The notes: a model not told the origin generated them from the letters alone. A stretch of 64,000 nucleotides of DNA from Rhodococcus sp. IEGM 1409 (GCF_030056735.1 NZ_JASHKN010000009.1:1-64000), one strand, 5' to 3'. Counted from the stretch's first letter, positions 18,635-28,170 are shown. Made by a program: numbers and translations.

Positions 18635-19546
18635 CGCCTCGCGGATCATCGCCCAAACTTTCCGGCGTGCCGGTTCCGTGAGCGACAACGACGGAATAGT
18701 GAGGAACCCGTGAAACAGCCCGTCGAAGCGATGATGCTGCACTGGGACGCCGGCCGAGGCAAGCAGTTTCGCGTACTCGTCGCCGGACGAGCACGGCGGA
18801 TCCAGCTCAGCTGTCACGATGACGGCCGCGGGAAGATCGGCGAACGACTCTGCCCGAGTAGGTATCACCCGCACGTCATCTCGGCGCTCGGGCGCATATT
18901 GGTCCCAGTACCACTTCATGGCAGTGGTGGTGTTGTAGTGATCGGTGCCGTAGAGACGGTAGGACTCGGTCTCGAAATCGTCGTCGACCACGGGATAGAT
19001 GAGAACTTGCGCCGCAACCGCCGGACCTCCACGATCGCGGGCGGCGATGGCAACTGTCGCAGCAAGATTGCCACCGGCGCTGTCGCCGGCAAGCACGATC
19101 CTGCTCGGGTCTGCGCCGTACTTTGCCGCGTGCTTCGCTGCCCACTCCACTGCGGCATAGACGTCGTCGTGTGCTGCCGGTGCGGGATGTTCAGGGGCCA
19201 GACGATAATCGACGGAGACCACAACGGCGCCGACACCTTGCGCCATGGACCGGCAGAATTCGTCATGGCTGTCCAGGTCGCAGAACACGAAGCCTCCGCC
19301 GTGAGCGAAGACGATCAGCGGAATGGCGTCGGAGGAAGTGTGCGGGCGGTAGACGCGCATCGACATATTTCCCCCGGGGCCGTCGATTGCGAGATCTTCG
19401 ACCGCACGCATATCGGGAAGCCGTTCCAGCGGGACTCGTCGATTCCGAAGCAGAGCACGTAACTCCGACGGCTCGAAGCTGGTGACGTCCGGAAATGCGG
19501 CGTTGAGCGTGGCCAGCATCGTGACGACTTCCGCGTGAATTGTCAT
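18617..19546 (-). CDS. Alpha/beta hydrolase of the HSL/lipase (Lip) family
   Basis: A 309-residue esterase/lipase. The oxyanion-hole motif HGGGFVFCDLDSHDEF and the nucleophile elbow VLAGDSAGGNLAAT mark the hormone-sensitive-lipase group; the acid and histidine are expected in the region ending FDGLFHGFLTIP. ATG at 19546 follows AGGAG at good spacing; an open extension to 19675 has no ribosome site. No signal peptide, so cytoplasmic ester hydrolysis is likely. Stands alone between a convergent Dabb pair and the terC gene. Confidence 0.87.
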   Translation of the reverse strand: MTIHAEVVTMLATLNAAFPDVTSFEPSELRALLRNRRVPLERLPDMRAVEDLAIDGPGGNMSMRVYRPHTSSDAIPLIVFAHGGGFVFCDLDSHDEFCRSMAQGVGAVVVSVDYRLAPEHPAPAAHDDVYAAVEWAAKHAAKYGADPSRIVLAGDSAGGNLAATVAIAARDRGGPAVAAQVLIYPVVDDDFETESYRLYGTDHYNTTTAMKWYWDQYAPERRDDVRVIPTRAESFADLPAAVIVTAELDPPCSSGDEYAKLLASAGVPVQHHRFDGLFHGFLTIPSLSLTEPARRKVWAMIREASAVTR

Positions 19547-19661
19547 GGGCACTCCTGATCTCGGACGTCGGGCATTCGCCAAGGTAGATCGCCCCCGGCC
19601 GAGTGAGAACACACCTTCCCGATCAGTGGTCTGTTTTATCGCGAGAGTCGTGAGAAACGAG

Positions 19662-19695
19662 AAGGGAGACCACACCTCGTTGTGTGGTCTCCCTT
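19662..19695 (-). terminator. Rho-independent terminator after terC
   Basis: A perfect 14-base stem (AAGGGAGACCACAC and its complement) around a 6-base loop, 27 bases after the terC stop. On the minus strand it is followed by a pyrimidine-rich TTCTCGTTTC stretch. Pairing is symmetric so it may act both ways. Confidence 0.75.
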
Positions 19696-19721
19696 TCCGA
19701 TTCGGTTCAGCCGATCAGGTG

Positions 19722-20807
19722 TCAGCTCCTACTGCGAGCATCCACCTTGTCGTCGTCATCATCGCGATCGCCGGCCGCGAGTTCGATGCCGGAAGCCTCT
19801 GCCGCGGCATCACTTCCTGCCTTCTCGAGCTCGACCGGAGTGTCACCGGACGCAACCTCCTCGGCGTCAGGCGCTTCCGGTAGCGGTTTCTTGAGGCTCA
19901 GGATGATCGAGCCTGCCAACACCACGATGATTACCGCGAGGCTGACCAGTGAGGGAATCTCGGGGATCGACGTGCTGATCACCTTGTGGCTGGCCTGCAT
20001 GATCAGCTTCACACCGATGAAGGCGAGGATGATCGACAGACCCTTGGACAGGTAGTGGAACTTCTCGAGCAGACCCGAGAGCAGGAAGTACAGGGCACGC
20101 AGACCCAAGATCGCAAACGCGTTGCTGGAGTAAACGATGAACGGATCGTCACTCACTGCCAGCACTGCCGGGACGCTGTCGACTGCGAACACGAGGTCGG
20201 CGGCTTCGATGGCGACGACGACGGCGAACAGCGGTGTTGCGACGCGCTTTCCGGCTTCCTTGACGAAGAACTTGGTTCCTGCGTATTCCTCACGGACCGG
20301 CATGATCTTGCGAAGCAGGCGAACTGCCAGCGACGTTCCCGGATCGAAGCTCTCGTCGTCGTCCTTGAGCAGCTTGTATGCGCTGTAGAGCAGGATCGCG
20401 GCGAAGACGAACAGCACGGCCGTGAACTTGCTGACCACGGCAACGCCGGCGGCGAGGAAGATGCCGCGGAAGATCAGGGCGCCGATGACACCGAAGAACA
20501 GCACGCGGTGCTGGTACTCACGGGGCACCTTGAAGTAACCGAAGATCAGGGCGAACACGAAGAGGTTGTCGACGGAGAGACTCTTCTCCAACAGCCAGGC
20601 TGTAGTGAATTCGACGCCCGAGTTCACCCCCAAGGTCAGGGTGACAACCACCGCGAACACGAGAGACAAACCGACCCAGAGTGCACTCCACCAGGCTGCT
20701 TCCTTGAAGCCGATGACGTGCGCGCCGCGGTGGGCGAGCAGATCGATGAGCAACATGACGACGATGACTGCGGCGAACGCGGCCCACGCCCACATGGGAA
20801 CGTTCAT
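19722..20807 (-). CDS. TerC-family integral membrane protein
   Basis: A 361-residue membrane protein of the TerC/Alx family, associated with metal (manganese) export or tellurite resistance. Conserved acidic membrane motifs are present: LLEKSLSVDNLFVFALIFGYF and AIEAADLVFAVDSVPAVLAVS. About eight to nine membrane spans; the C-terminal ~65 residues are a hydrophilic, Asp-rich tail ending DRDDDDDKVD. ATG at 20807 (MNVPMWAWAAF) is chosen over a 105-residue upstream extension with no coding look. The 5' leader contains a strong hairpin. Confidence 0.88.
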   Translation of the reverse strand: MNVPMWAWAAFAAVIVVMLLIDLLAHRGAHVIGFKEAAWWSALWVGLSLVFAVVVTLTLGVNSGVEFTTAWLLEKSLSVDNLFVFALIFGYFKVPREYQHRVLFFGVIGALIFRGIFLAAGVAVVSKFTAVLFVFAAILLYSAYKLLKDDDESFDPGTSLAVRLLRKIMPVREEYAGTKFFVKEAGKRVATPLFAVVVAIEAADLVFAVDSVPAVLAVSDDPFIVYSSNAFAILGLRALYFLLSGLLEKFHYLSKGLSIILAFIGVKLIMQASHKVISTSIPEIPSLVSLAVIIVVLAGSIILSLKKPLPEAPDAEEVASGDTPVELEKAGSDAAAEASGIELAAGDRDDDDDKVDARSRS

Positions 20808-20860
20808 CGCTGACCACCTACCCGAATGGCACTGATGACTGTGGTCACGGGGCGCTCCTT

Positions 20861-20899
20861 CACTGGGTTCGGACGGCCGTCTCGCCGTCTCCTCCAGTG
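20861..20899 (-). promoter_or_regulatory. Structured 5' leader of terC
   Basis: Reading toward terC, CACTGG and CCAGTG close a stem enclosing an inner ACGGC/GCCGT stem, 54-92 bases before the start codon. TerC genes elsewhere are often under a manganese (yybP-ykoY) riboswitch, but I cannot match its conserved core here, so only a structured leader is claimed. Confidence 0.35.
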
Positions 20900-21032
20900 T
20901 TCCTTGCCGACTTCTATCCATCCCCGTCGAAATATCGACGACTTTTACACCCAAAATTGCCGAAACCATGCAATCTGAAAGTGCCGGGGTCGAAAGCGCC
21001 ATAGGAAGGCATCCTGTTCTAGCCTGGCAAGC

Positions 21033-21380
21033 ATGAGCACCTCGCTGTACTACTCCGCCGTCCGCACCACACCGCTGACCGACGACGAGAAGGCCGAAGT
21101 CGACCGACTCGTCGCCGTCCACAACGACGAATTTCCGTTCGACTACGAGGTCCTGGACCTCTACCCGTCGGATATCCCCAACACTTTGCTCAACGGTTCG
21201 ACCAAGATCTCGAGCGATCCGACCGAGGTAATCCCTTCGCTCGTCTACTGGTTCAACGCTCTGACCGAGCTTCGCAGAGCAGTGCCGGATGCAGGCTGGG
21301 ACGTTTCACTCGACGACACCCCTGCCGATTGGGATGACAACTCCGGCTACTCACTCCCCGGACTCGACGAGATGCAGTAG
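21033..21380 (+). CDS. Conserved hypothetical protein (acidic, 115 aa)
   Basis: A 115-residue soluble, acidic protein (many Asp/Glu, few Lys/Arg), start ATG at 21033. No recognised domain. The sequence has a regular helix (LTDDEKAEVDRLVAVHNDEF) and a conserved-looking middle (VIPSLVYWFNALTELRRAVP). Divergent from terC with 225 bases between. The third-position GC bias fits a real gene. Function unknown. Confidence 0.65.
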   Translation: MSTSLYYSAVRTTPLTDDEKAEVDRLVAVHNDEFPFDYEVLDLYPSDIPNTLLNGSTKISSDPTEVIPSLVYWFNALTELRRAVPDAGWDVSLDDTPADWDDNSGYSLPGLDEMQ

Positions 21381-21384
21381 CGAA

Positions 21385-22617
21385 TCACCCGGCCGGCAAG
21401 ATGCCGACCCCGTAGCTCTCCAGAGCGATGAGAGCCAACTCCGTCGGCAGGCGTCGATCGTCGACGCTGCGACCTAGTAGCGTTTCGGCCTGATCGAGTC
21501 GATACCGCACAGTGTTCTTGTGCAAGCCGAGCGCCGCGGCCGTAGCGGCTGCGGTGCAATTGTTCTCGTAATAGACCCGGACGGTGTCACGGAGACGCGT
21601 CGTGACGCTGTCCGCGCCGGCCAGGCCCTTCAGTTCCCGAGCCACCAACGCACGCAATTCGCCCAGATCTTCGGTAAGCAGACAGGGAACCTGAACGTCC
21701 TCGTAGACGGTAACGGGCGAAGAACCCGTCGACCGGACTGCGACGCGCTGCGCGGCGAGCGCCTCGCGATGACTGCGAGCGAATCCCTCCATTCCGTAAC
21801 CGCTAGCCCCCACTGCGACACGAAGATCCGCATTCCGAGCATGATCGAGCGACGCCCACTCCAGGTGGTCGAAATGCGCGACCCACGACCACACTTCGCG
21901 CGCACCCGAAGGTAGCGTCAGCACACGCTCGCCGTTCGACTCATCCACCAAGGAACGTGCATACGAGTCCAACCGGGCCAGTACGTCTGCAGCCGGGTCG
22001 GTGTCGTCCGTCCAGAGAACAAACGCAGTGTGGTGGCGCCGCATCGGGTAGTCGAGAATCTGCGAAACCTCTTCGGAGTGAAGAGCTTCGCCGGCGACAA
22101 TCGCGTGCACCGTCTCAGATCGACGCGCAAAAGCGCCGCGCGCCAAGCTCTCCCGCTCCTTCGCGTAAGTGGCCACCAACAATTCGGTGGTCACCTCCAG
22201 CCATCGCATCGCCGAACCCCACACCCGAACGAGAAGTGCGCGTTTGAGTTCCGGACCGATCGGGAGTGCCTCGATCGACTCGTCGACGAAGCCCAGCATC
22301 GCGAGGCGTCCGGCGCCGTAGATCTTGAGCAGGACTCGAAGATCCATACCGCGCCTGGCAACGGTGAGCGCAAGCGCAACCGACTCCGCCGGCGGCGTGA
22401 CCTCCTGGGAACCGCCCGCGATCGCGGCCACGATGACGCGGAGCTGCGCCGCGGTGCTTGCATCCACATCGCGTCGTAGCTCCCTGTCCGCTGCGACTTC
22501 CGGATTGGCCACGGCAATGGCGTCGTCGATGCGTTGGACAAAACCATCGATCACCTCCGGCTGGAGATAGATGGGTGCGAGATTTGCAATCCAGCCGTCC
22601 AACTCCGATGTGTCCAT
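21385..22617 (-). CDS. PucR-family transcriptional regulator
   Basis: A 410-residue PucR-type regulator. The C-terminal helix-turn-helix is AAALGLHKNTVRYRLDQAETLLG; the N-terminal half (residues 1-150) is helical, and the central part carries the degenerate GGDEF-like region. ATG at 22617 is preferred, nine bases after GGAG, over GTG at 22641. It is divergent from an SDR gene; the shared upstream region holds a perfect TTGTGAC-N3-GTCACAA palindrome, so it probably controls that SDR and itself. Confidence 0.85.
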   Translation of the reverse strand: MDTSELDGWIANLAPIYLQPEVIDGFVQRIDDAIAVANPEVAADRELRRDVDASTAAQLRVIVAAIAGGSQEVTPPAESVALALTVARRGMDLRVLLKIYGAGRLAMLGFVDESIEALPIGPELKRALLVRVWGSAMRWLEVTTELLVATYAKERESLARGAFARRSETVHAIVAGEALHSEEVSQILDYPMRRHHTAFVLWTDDTDPAADVLARLDSYARSLVDESNGERVLTLPSGAREVWSWVAHFDHLEWASLDHARNADLRVAVGASGYGMEGFARSHREALAAQRVAVRSTGSSPVTVYEDVQVPCLLTEDLGELRALVARELKGLAGADSVTTRLRDTVRVYYENNCTAAATAAALGLHKNTVRYRLDQAETLLGRSVDDRRLPTELALIALESYGVGILPAG

Positions 22618-22657
22618 ATCCGCCTCTCCGATTCGTGACACCGATTCGCGGCCCCAA

Positions 22658-22674
22658 TTGTGACTTTGTCACAA
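22658..22674. promoter_or_regulatory. Palindrome between PucR and SDR genes
   Basis: TTGTGACTTTGTCACAA has perfect 7-base arms around TTT, 41-57 bases upstream of the PucR start. The spacing is one base short of the CRP/GlxR consensus (TGTGA-N6-TCACA), so a PucR site is the simpler reading. Farther on, CTCACTGCA occurs twice before the SDR start. Confidence 0.5.
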
Positions 22675-22799
22675 ACCTGGCGTTTGAGTTCGGGCATGAA
22701 GCCCTAGTAACCCGGTTTCGGCTGGTCCACAATCACATCTCACTGCAGATTCACCTCACTGCAACCCCACCCCCCTATCTTTTGGAGACACTGGAGCAA

Positions 22800-23627
22800 A
22801 TGAACAAGCCTTTCGACGGTCAGGTAGTGGTCATCACCGGCGGCGCCCGGGGCATCGGGTACGCCACCGCGAAGCGGCTCATCAGCCTCGGTGCGACGGT
22901 CGCGATCGGCGACATCGACGAAGACACTTCGACGCAGGCGGCGCAGGATTTGGGCATCCGCACGTTCGGGCGCCTCGACGTCACCGATCCCGCCTCGTTC
23001 TTCGACTTCCTCGACACCGTCGAAGGTGAACTCGGCCCGATCGACGTACTGGTCAACAATGCGGGCATCATGCCCGTCGGCCGGATCGTCGACGAGGACG
23101 ACACCGTGACCAGACGCATCATCGAGATCGACGTCCTCGGCGTGATCACGGGAACCAAGCTCGCGTTGCGGCGGATGCTGCCGCGGGAGCGCGGGCACGT
23201 CATCAATATCGCTTCGCTTGCCGGCGAACTCCCCTGCCCGGGTTTGTCGACCTACTGCGGCGCCAAGCATGCAGTCTTGGGATTCACCGATTCGGTCCGC
23301 AAGGAAGTTCGTGGCACCGGAGTGCACGTCTCGTCCGTGTTGCCGACGCTCACCAACACCCAACTCACCTCGGGCACTTCGGGAATGAAGGGATTCCGCG
23401 AGGTTCAGCCGGAAGAAATCGCCGAAGCCGTCGTCGGCTTGATCACCAAACCTCGACCACGCGTGCGCATTACGCGAGCGTCCGGACTACTCGTCCAGGC
23501 GCAAGGGTTCTTCCCCCGGCGACCGTACGAGGCATTGAGCCGCCTGTTCGGCGTCGAAACGCAGTTTCTCGGCGACGTAGACACCGCAGCGCGCGCTGCC
23601 TACGAGGAGCGTGCCCGCGCAAGCTGA
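22800..23627 (+). CDS. Short-chain dehydrogenase/reductase
   Basis: A 275-residue SDR. The cofactor motif is VVVITGGARGIGYATAKRL, the structural motif VNNAGIMPVG, and the catalytic Ser...Tyr-xxx-Lys is INIASLAGE...YCGAKHAV. ATG at 22800 is the first codon consistent with the fold. The C-terminal 60 residues (FFPRRPYEALSRLFGVETQFL) are an extension seen in mycobacterial SDRs of unknown substrate. Flanked by two PucR regulators; its stop directly abuts the convergent stop of the second one at 23627/23628. Confidence 0.87.
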   Translation: MNKPFDGQVVVITGGARGIGYATAKRLISLGATVAIGDIDEDTSTQAAQDLGIRTFGRLDVTDPASFFDFLDTVEGELGPIDVLVNNAGIMPVGRIVDEDDTVTRRIIEIDVLGVITGTKLALRRMLPRERGHVINIASLAGELPCPGLSTYCGAKHAVLGFTDSVRKEVRGTGVHVSSVLPTLTNTQLTSGTSGMKGFREVQPEEIAEAVVGLITKPRPRVRITRASGLLVQAQGFFPRRPYEALSRLFGVETQFLGDVDTAARAAYEERARAS

Positions 23628-24839
23628 TCAGATCAGCTCGGCGGCAGGCCAATCGAGCAGCTTCGCGCCCAGTACAGCTGCGTGCAGCGCGAAGCTGTCG
23701 TTGGGGTCGTTGACGTTCTGGCCGGTGAGTTCGCGGATGCGGTCCAAGCGGTACGTCACCGCGCGGACAGACAGATGCAGGTCTCGGGCGGTCTTCGCCG
23801 TGTTGCCGCCGGCGGAGAAGTACGCAAGCAGTGTGTCGATCATCGGCTCAGCGCCGCCGCGCGCCTCGAGCAGTGGTGTGAGAAGCGTCTGGATCAGGTC
23901 GGTGACCGCTGGTCTGTCGTTGACCAGGACGCGGTAGACCAACAGATCGCGGGCGTCGATGATCGGTGCGTTCAGCGACAGTCGCTGCGCCAGGTCGAGT
24001 GCGTCGAGTGCTTCCCGGTAGGACGCCACCACGCCCGAAGCGGTGGCGCGCGGGCGCCCGACTGCGATCTGCCAAGTGCCGTCCAATGCGCGTCGCTGCA
24101 ACTGCACTCGCCCGTCGTCATCGGTTACGGGTCCGAGAGCCGACCGAATGCCGGCCAACACATGGTCGACGGCATCGCGGTCCGGCGCCGCGAAAACGAC
24201 GACCAGTTTGCCGCTCTTGCTGGCAACCAGCGCGTCGGCGTCACCCTTGCTGCCCAGAACGGCACGTTCGACAGCCCGAACCAAGAGGTTGTCGTCGGTG
24301 AACTCGCGAGCAGCGTTCACTACCGCCACGGCATGCGGACCACTGAGGTGGAGACCGAATCCTGAAGCGCGACCCAACAATCCGACGACGTCAGCGCCGC
24401 CGGTCAACAAGTCGTCGACGAACTCGCGGCGTGCCGATACCTGCGAGCGAACCAGCGATCGCCTGGCCAACTGGAATCCTTCGGCCAATTCGGCCACGGC
24501 ATCGTCGACGGCGCGCAACATGACTTCGCCGGCCGCCACGACGGCATTCGGATCCGATTGTGCCGCAACAACAGCGGGAAGCTCACGCCACAGGCGCCAG
24601 GCCGAGGAGAGATACAGATCGAGCAGGGCTCGCAGAGCCACACCCTGCTGCGCTGCTTCTTCACCGCGGGCGCGGAAACGGTGCAGCTGACGACGCTGAA
24701 GCGGTTTCCCATCACAGACAGCTTCGCTGAGCACGTCGAGGAAGTCGCCCAGCAGTTCGACGGGGAGGCCACCGGCATCGTCCGCCCCTGCAGCAGCGAC
24801 TCGGCGTATGGCGTCGTCAGGTACCCCGGTTCGGCTCAC
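23628..24839 (-). CDS. PucR/CdaR-type transcriptional regulator
   Basis: A 403-residue regulator with the C-terminal PucR helix-turn-helix (GNTAKTARDLHLSVRAVTYRL) preceded by a long sensor region. The family signature DRIRELTG follows it. GTG at 24839 is the likely start. It sits downstream of the CoA-transferase gene (37-base gap, same strand) and convergent with the SDR. A role in regulating the acyl-CoA metabolism genes around it is inference. Confidence 0.85.
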   Translation of the reverse strand: MSRTGVPDDAIRRVAAAGADDAGGLPVELLGDFLDVLSEAVCDGKPLQRRQLHRFRARGEEAAQQGVALRALLDLYLSSAWRLWRELPAVVAAQSDPNAVVAAGEVMLRAVDDAVAELAEGFQLARRSLVRSQVSARREFVDDLLTGGADVVGLLGRASGFGLHLSGPHAVAVVNAAREFTDDNLLVRAVERAVLGSKGDADALVASKSGKLVVVFAAPDRDAVDHVLAGIRSALGPVTDDDGRVQLQRRALDGTWQIAVGRPRATASGVVASYREALDALDLAQRLSLNAPIIDARDLLVYRVLVNDRPAVTDLIQTLLTPLLEARGGAEPMIDTLLAYFSAGGNTAKTARDLHLSVRAVTYRLDRIRELTGQNVNDPNDSFALHAAVLGAKLLDWPAAELI

Positions 24840-24876
24840 CCTCGCATTCTCTCACTGTGCGCGGCCTTGCCTGGCG

Positions 24877-26430
24877 TCAGGAAAGCCGCATCGAACCCGT
24901 GTCGATGTAGCGCTGATGAAACGCGAATACCTCACCCAGAAGGTGCGGCGTCTGCCCGGCACCCGGTTGAGCGTCGGCGCGAGCGATGTAATCGTGGAGG
25001 AGTGGCCGGAACTCCGGGTGAGCACACTTGTCGACGATCAGGCGTGCGCGGCGCCGCGGTGACAGGCCTCGCAGATCCGCCAGCCCCCGCTCGGTGACCA
25101 ACACCTGAGTGTCGTGCTCGGTGTGGTCGACGTGCGGAACCATCGGCACGATCGCCGAGATCTCACCACCTCGGGCCGTCGACGGGCTCAGGAACATGGA
25201 CACGTAGCCGTTGCGGGCGAAGTCCCCCGAGCCGCCGATTCCGTTCATGATCTTCGTCCCCATGACGTGCGTCGAGTTCACGTTGCCGTAGATGTCGGCC
25301 TCGAGCATCCCGTTCATGGCGATGATTCCGAGTCTGCGCACGATCTCGGGGTGGTTGCTGATCTCCTGCGGACGGAGCGTGATGTGGTTGCGATAGAAGT
25401 CGATGTTCGCAGTCAGTTCCTCGATGCCTTCTTCGGTGAGCGCCAAAGCCGTCGACGACGCGTGCGCGACGGTGCCGTCCTTGATCAGCTTCAGCATCCC
25501 GTCCTGGATAACCTCGGAGTAGCAGGTCAAGCCGCGATACGGGCCGCGATCGAGACCTCCGAGCACCGCGTTGGCGACATTGCCGATGCCCGCCTGCAGC
25601 GGAAGCAACGTATCGGCCGGCATCCGTCCGGCGTGCACCTCGAAGTCGAAGAATTCCAGTACGTGCCCGGCGATCGCCTCGCTGACGGCGTCGGGTGCAG
25701 AGAGTGGACTCGCGCTGTCGCGGCAGTTGGTCTCGACAACGGCCACCACTTTGGTCGGGTCCACTCGGAACGTAGTCTGGCCGATCCGGTCCTCGACGCG
25801 AATGATCTCGAGCGGCTTGCGATGTGGCGGCAACGCAGTGCCGTAATAGACGTCGTGAATACCCTCCATCGCCTCGGGCACCCAGGAGTTGACTTCGAGG
25901 ATGACCTTGTCGGCGACGTCGAGCCAGGTCTTGTTGTTGCCGATCGACGCGGAGGGAATCAGTTCACCTGATTCGGTGATACCGGCGACCTCGACCACCG
26001 CGACGTCGACATTGCCGTAGTAGCCCTCCCACACCTGCTGAGCCACGTGGGAGAGATGGATGTCGACGTAGTCCATGCGACCGTCGTTGATCCGGCGACG
26101 TGCGGTGGCCTCGGACTGATACGGCATGCGCAGCGCGATTCCGTCGACTTCGGCGAGCAGCCTTTCGGTCTCGGTGGACACCGAAGCGCCGGTCAGGAGA
26201 TTGATCGTGAAGTTCGATCCGGTGCCGCGGGTCTGGTAAATGCGCTCGGCCAGGGCCGGAATGACAACCTTGGGTGTACCGGCGCTTGCGAAACCGCTGA
26301 TCGCGACCGTGTCGCCCGGGTGAATGAACTTCACAGCGTCGGACGCGGACATCACCTTCGACGCAAAGGCTGTGGCGCGAATGCGGTTGGAGGTGGCTTT
26401 GTGTCCGGTCTCACCGAAGGTTGAACTCAC
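24877..26430 (-). CDS. Acetyl-CoA hydrolase/succinyl-CoA:acetate CoA-transferase family protein
   Basis: A 517-residue class I CoA-transferase. The two halves of the family are visible: GDTVAISGFASAGTPKVVIPA at the N-terminus and LLPLQAGIGNVANAVLGGL in the middle, followed by TCYSEVIQDGMLKLI, whose glutamate is the expected covalent acyl carrier. Further conserved segments are MNGMLEADIYGNVNSTH and NGIGGSGDFARNG. It should move CoA between succinyl-CoA/propionyl-CoA and acetate. Start is GTG at 26430. It lies 82 bases after the acyl-CoA ligase gene on the same strand. Confidence 0.88.
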   Translation of the reverse strand: MSSTFGETGHKATSNRIRATAFASKVMSASDAVKFIHPGDTVAISGFASAGTPKVVIPALAERIYQTRGTGSNFTINLLTGASVSTETERLLAEVDGIALRMPYQSEATARRRINDGRMDYVDIHLSHVAQQVWEGYYGNVDVAVVEVAGITESGELIPSASIGNNKTWLDVADKVILEVNSWVPEAMEGIHDVYYGTALPPHRKPLEIIRVEDRIGQTTFRVDPTKVVAVVETNCRDSASPLSAPDAVSEAIAGHVLEFFDFEVHAGRMPADTLLPLQAGIGNVANAVLGGLDRGPYRGLTCYSEVIQDGMLKLIKDGTVAHASSTALALTEEGIEELTANIDFYRNHITLRPQEISNHPEIVRRLGIIAMNGMLEADIYGNVNSTHVMGTKIMNGIGGSGDFARNGYVSMFLSPSTARGGEISAIVPMVPHVDHTEHDTQVLVTERGLADLRGLSPRRRARLIVDKCAHPEFRPLLHDYIARADAQPGAGQTPHLLGEVFAFHQRYIDTGSMRLS

Positions 26431-26512
26431 GCCACCAGATTAAACAGGGCACGTCGAAGCGATTTACGGGGATAACCCAGACAGAATCACTCCGACGTGC
26501 TATGCGATCCGA

Positions 26513-28156
26513 TCAGCTGACGACGCCGTACACGCCCTCGCCGACCAAGCTCGCGATCCGATACTTCTGGATCTTGCCCGACCCTGTCAGTGGGAACGCC
26601 TCCGCGCTGAACCATTCCTTGGGCGCCTTGTGGCGCGCCAGTCGTTCGGTGCAGAACTCGACCAGTTCGGCGGCAGTCGGTTGGTCGGACTCGTCCTTCC
26701 AGCGGATCACGGCAACCACCCGCTCACCCCACACCTCGTCGGGAACACCTACGACCGCCACATCGAGGATCTTCGGATGCGTGAAGATCACGGACTCGAC
26801 CTCACGCGGATAGATGTTCTCCCCGCCGCGGATGATCATGTCCTTGAGTCGACCGGTGACCCGGACGTATCCACGTTGATCCATCGCCCCCAAGTCGCCG
26901 GTATGCAACCAACCGTCCTTGTCCACGGTGGCGGCCGAAGCCTCGGGATTGCGGAAGTACTCGGTCATGACGAGGTACCCACGAGCGCAGATCTCACCCT
27001 GTTCGCCGAGTGGGACGCTGTCCCCGGTCACGACGTCGGAGATCTTCACCTCGACCTGTGGCAACGCGAGGCCTACCGTCTCCGACTTGTCTTCGGGGGT
27101 GTCGGCCGGACTGGTCTGCGTGATCACGGGGCTGGCCTCGGTTTGTCCGTACACGATGCTGAATCCCGCACCGAATGCCGACTCCACCGTGCTGACGAGT
27201 TCGGGCGGTACCGACGATCCACCGGATACGACCACTGAGCACGCCGAGAAATCGCGGCTCGCGAAGGTGTCGTCGTTGACCATGGCGATCAGCATCGTCG
27301 GTACTCCACTGACGACGTCAGCGTGAAAGCGTTCCGCCGCATCGAGAACCGCAGTCGGATCGAAGTACTGGATCAGGCCGATGGACATTCTTCGCTGTGC
27401 GGCACCGAGAACCAGGATGCCGCATCCGGCAGTGTGGAACAGCGGCATGGCCGAGACAACCGAACCCCGTTCGGGGAATTGACCTCTCCGACTGACAAAA
27501 TCGGCATTGTTGACCAATCCTCGATGATGCAGCAATGCACCCTTGGGCACACCGGTGGTTCCCGACGTGTACTGAATCTGCGCGTTGTCGTCAGGAGAGA
27601 CTTCCGGCAGTGCGCCTCGCTCGCCCGTCCAACCTCGAACCTGACGATCCCAGTCTTCGAAGTTGACTGCCAGAACCTCCTGTCCTGCAATCGAAATTGC
27701 CTCGGATGCAACCGCTGCCATGTCACCGCCGCGGAACTTTCCGGCGTGGAAGAGCCCGCGGGACTGGGACTGCGACAGGACGTACGCCAGTTCCTCCTCT
27801 CCCAACGCCGGATTGGCAGTCACCAGAACCATTCCGGCGAGCGCGGCGCCGTATTGCAGAATCATCCACTCCGGAACGTTCGGAGCCCAGACGGTGATCC
27901 GATCTCCGCGATCGAACTGTGACAAGAGGTAGTGTGCGCACCCCTCCGCTTCGTCCAGTAGTTCCGCAAACGTCCACGTGCGATCGGTTTCGGCAGCCCC
28001 GGACAACGAATGCGATTGCACCGGAACTACTTCTCTGATTGCCATCAGATTCGGAGAGTCCGCGGCGCACTCTCGCAGCAGCCCGCCCACCGTTTGCTCC
28101 GCAATCGGGTCCGACATGTCAGCGGGGAAGTACGACGTTTCGAGAACACTGCTCAT
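26513..28156 (-). CDS. Acyl-CoA synthetase (AMP-binding)
   Basis: A 547-residue adenylate-forming ligase. Motifs: IQYTSGTTGVPKGALLHH (P-loop), SIVYGQTEASPV, RLKDMIIRGGENIYPREVES and the C-terminal lysine in PLTGSGKIQKYRI. It resembles FadD-type medium/long-chain or branched acid ligases. It is 14 bases downstream of an enoyl-CoA hydratase-like gene, which itself follows a TetR regulator, making a probable three-gene TetR-hydratase-ligase operon for breakdown of an unidentified acid. Confidence 0.87.
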   Translation of the reverse strand: MSSVLETSYFPADMSDPIAEQTVGGLLRECAADSPNLMAIREVVPVQSHSLSGAAETDRTWTFAELLDEAEGCAHYLLSQFDRGDRITVWAPNVPEWMILQYGAALAGMVLVTANPALGEEELAYVLSQSQSRGLFHAGKFRGGDMAAVASEAISIAGQEVLAVNFEDWDRQVRGWTGERGALPEVSPDDNAQIQYTSGTTGVPKGALLHHRGLVNNADFVSRRGQFPERGSVVSAMPLFHTAGCGILVLGAAQRRMSIGLIQYFDPTAVLDAAERFHADVVSGVPTMLIAMVNDDTFASRDFSACSVVVSGGSSVPPELVSTVESAFGAGFSIVYGQTEASPVITQTSPADTPEDKSETVGLALPQVEVKISDVVTGDSVPLGEQGEICARGYLVMTEYFRNPEASAATVDKDGWLHTGDLGAMDQRGYVRVTGRLKDMIIRGGENIYPREVESVIFTHPKILDVAVVGVPDEVWGERVVAVIRWKDESDQPTAAELVEFCTERLARHKAPKEWFSAEAFPLTGSGKIQKYRIASLVGEGVYGVVS

Positions 28157-28170
28157 CTCACATCCACTTT

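Noticed and set aside
20808-21032. Manganese (yybP-ykoY) riboswitch before terC
   Set aside because: Position and gene fit, but the conserved core sequence cannot be matched by eye; only a structured leader is claimed.
22658-22674. CRP/GlxR binding site
   Set aside because: The inner spacer between TGTGA and TCACA is five bases, not the six of the consensus.
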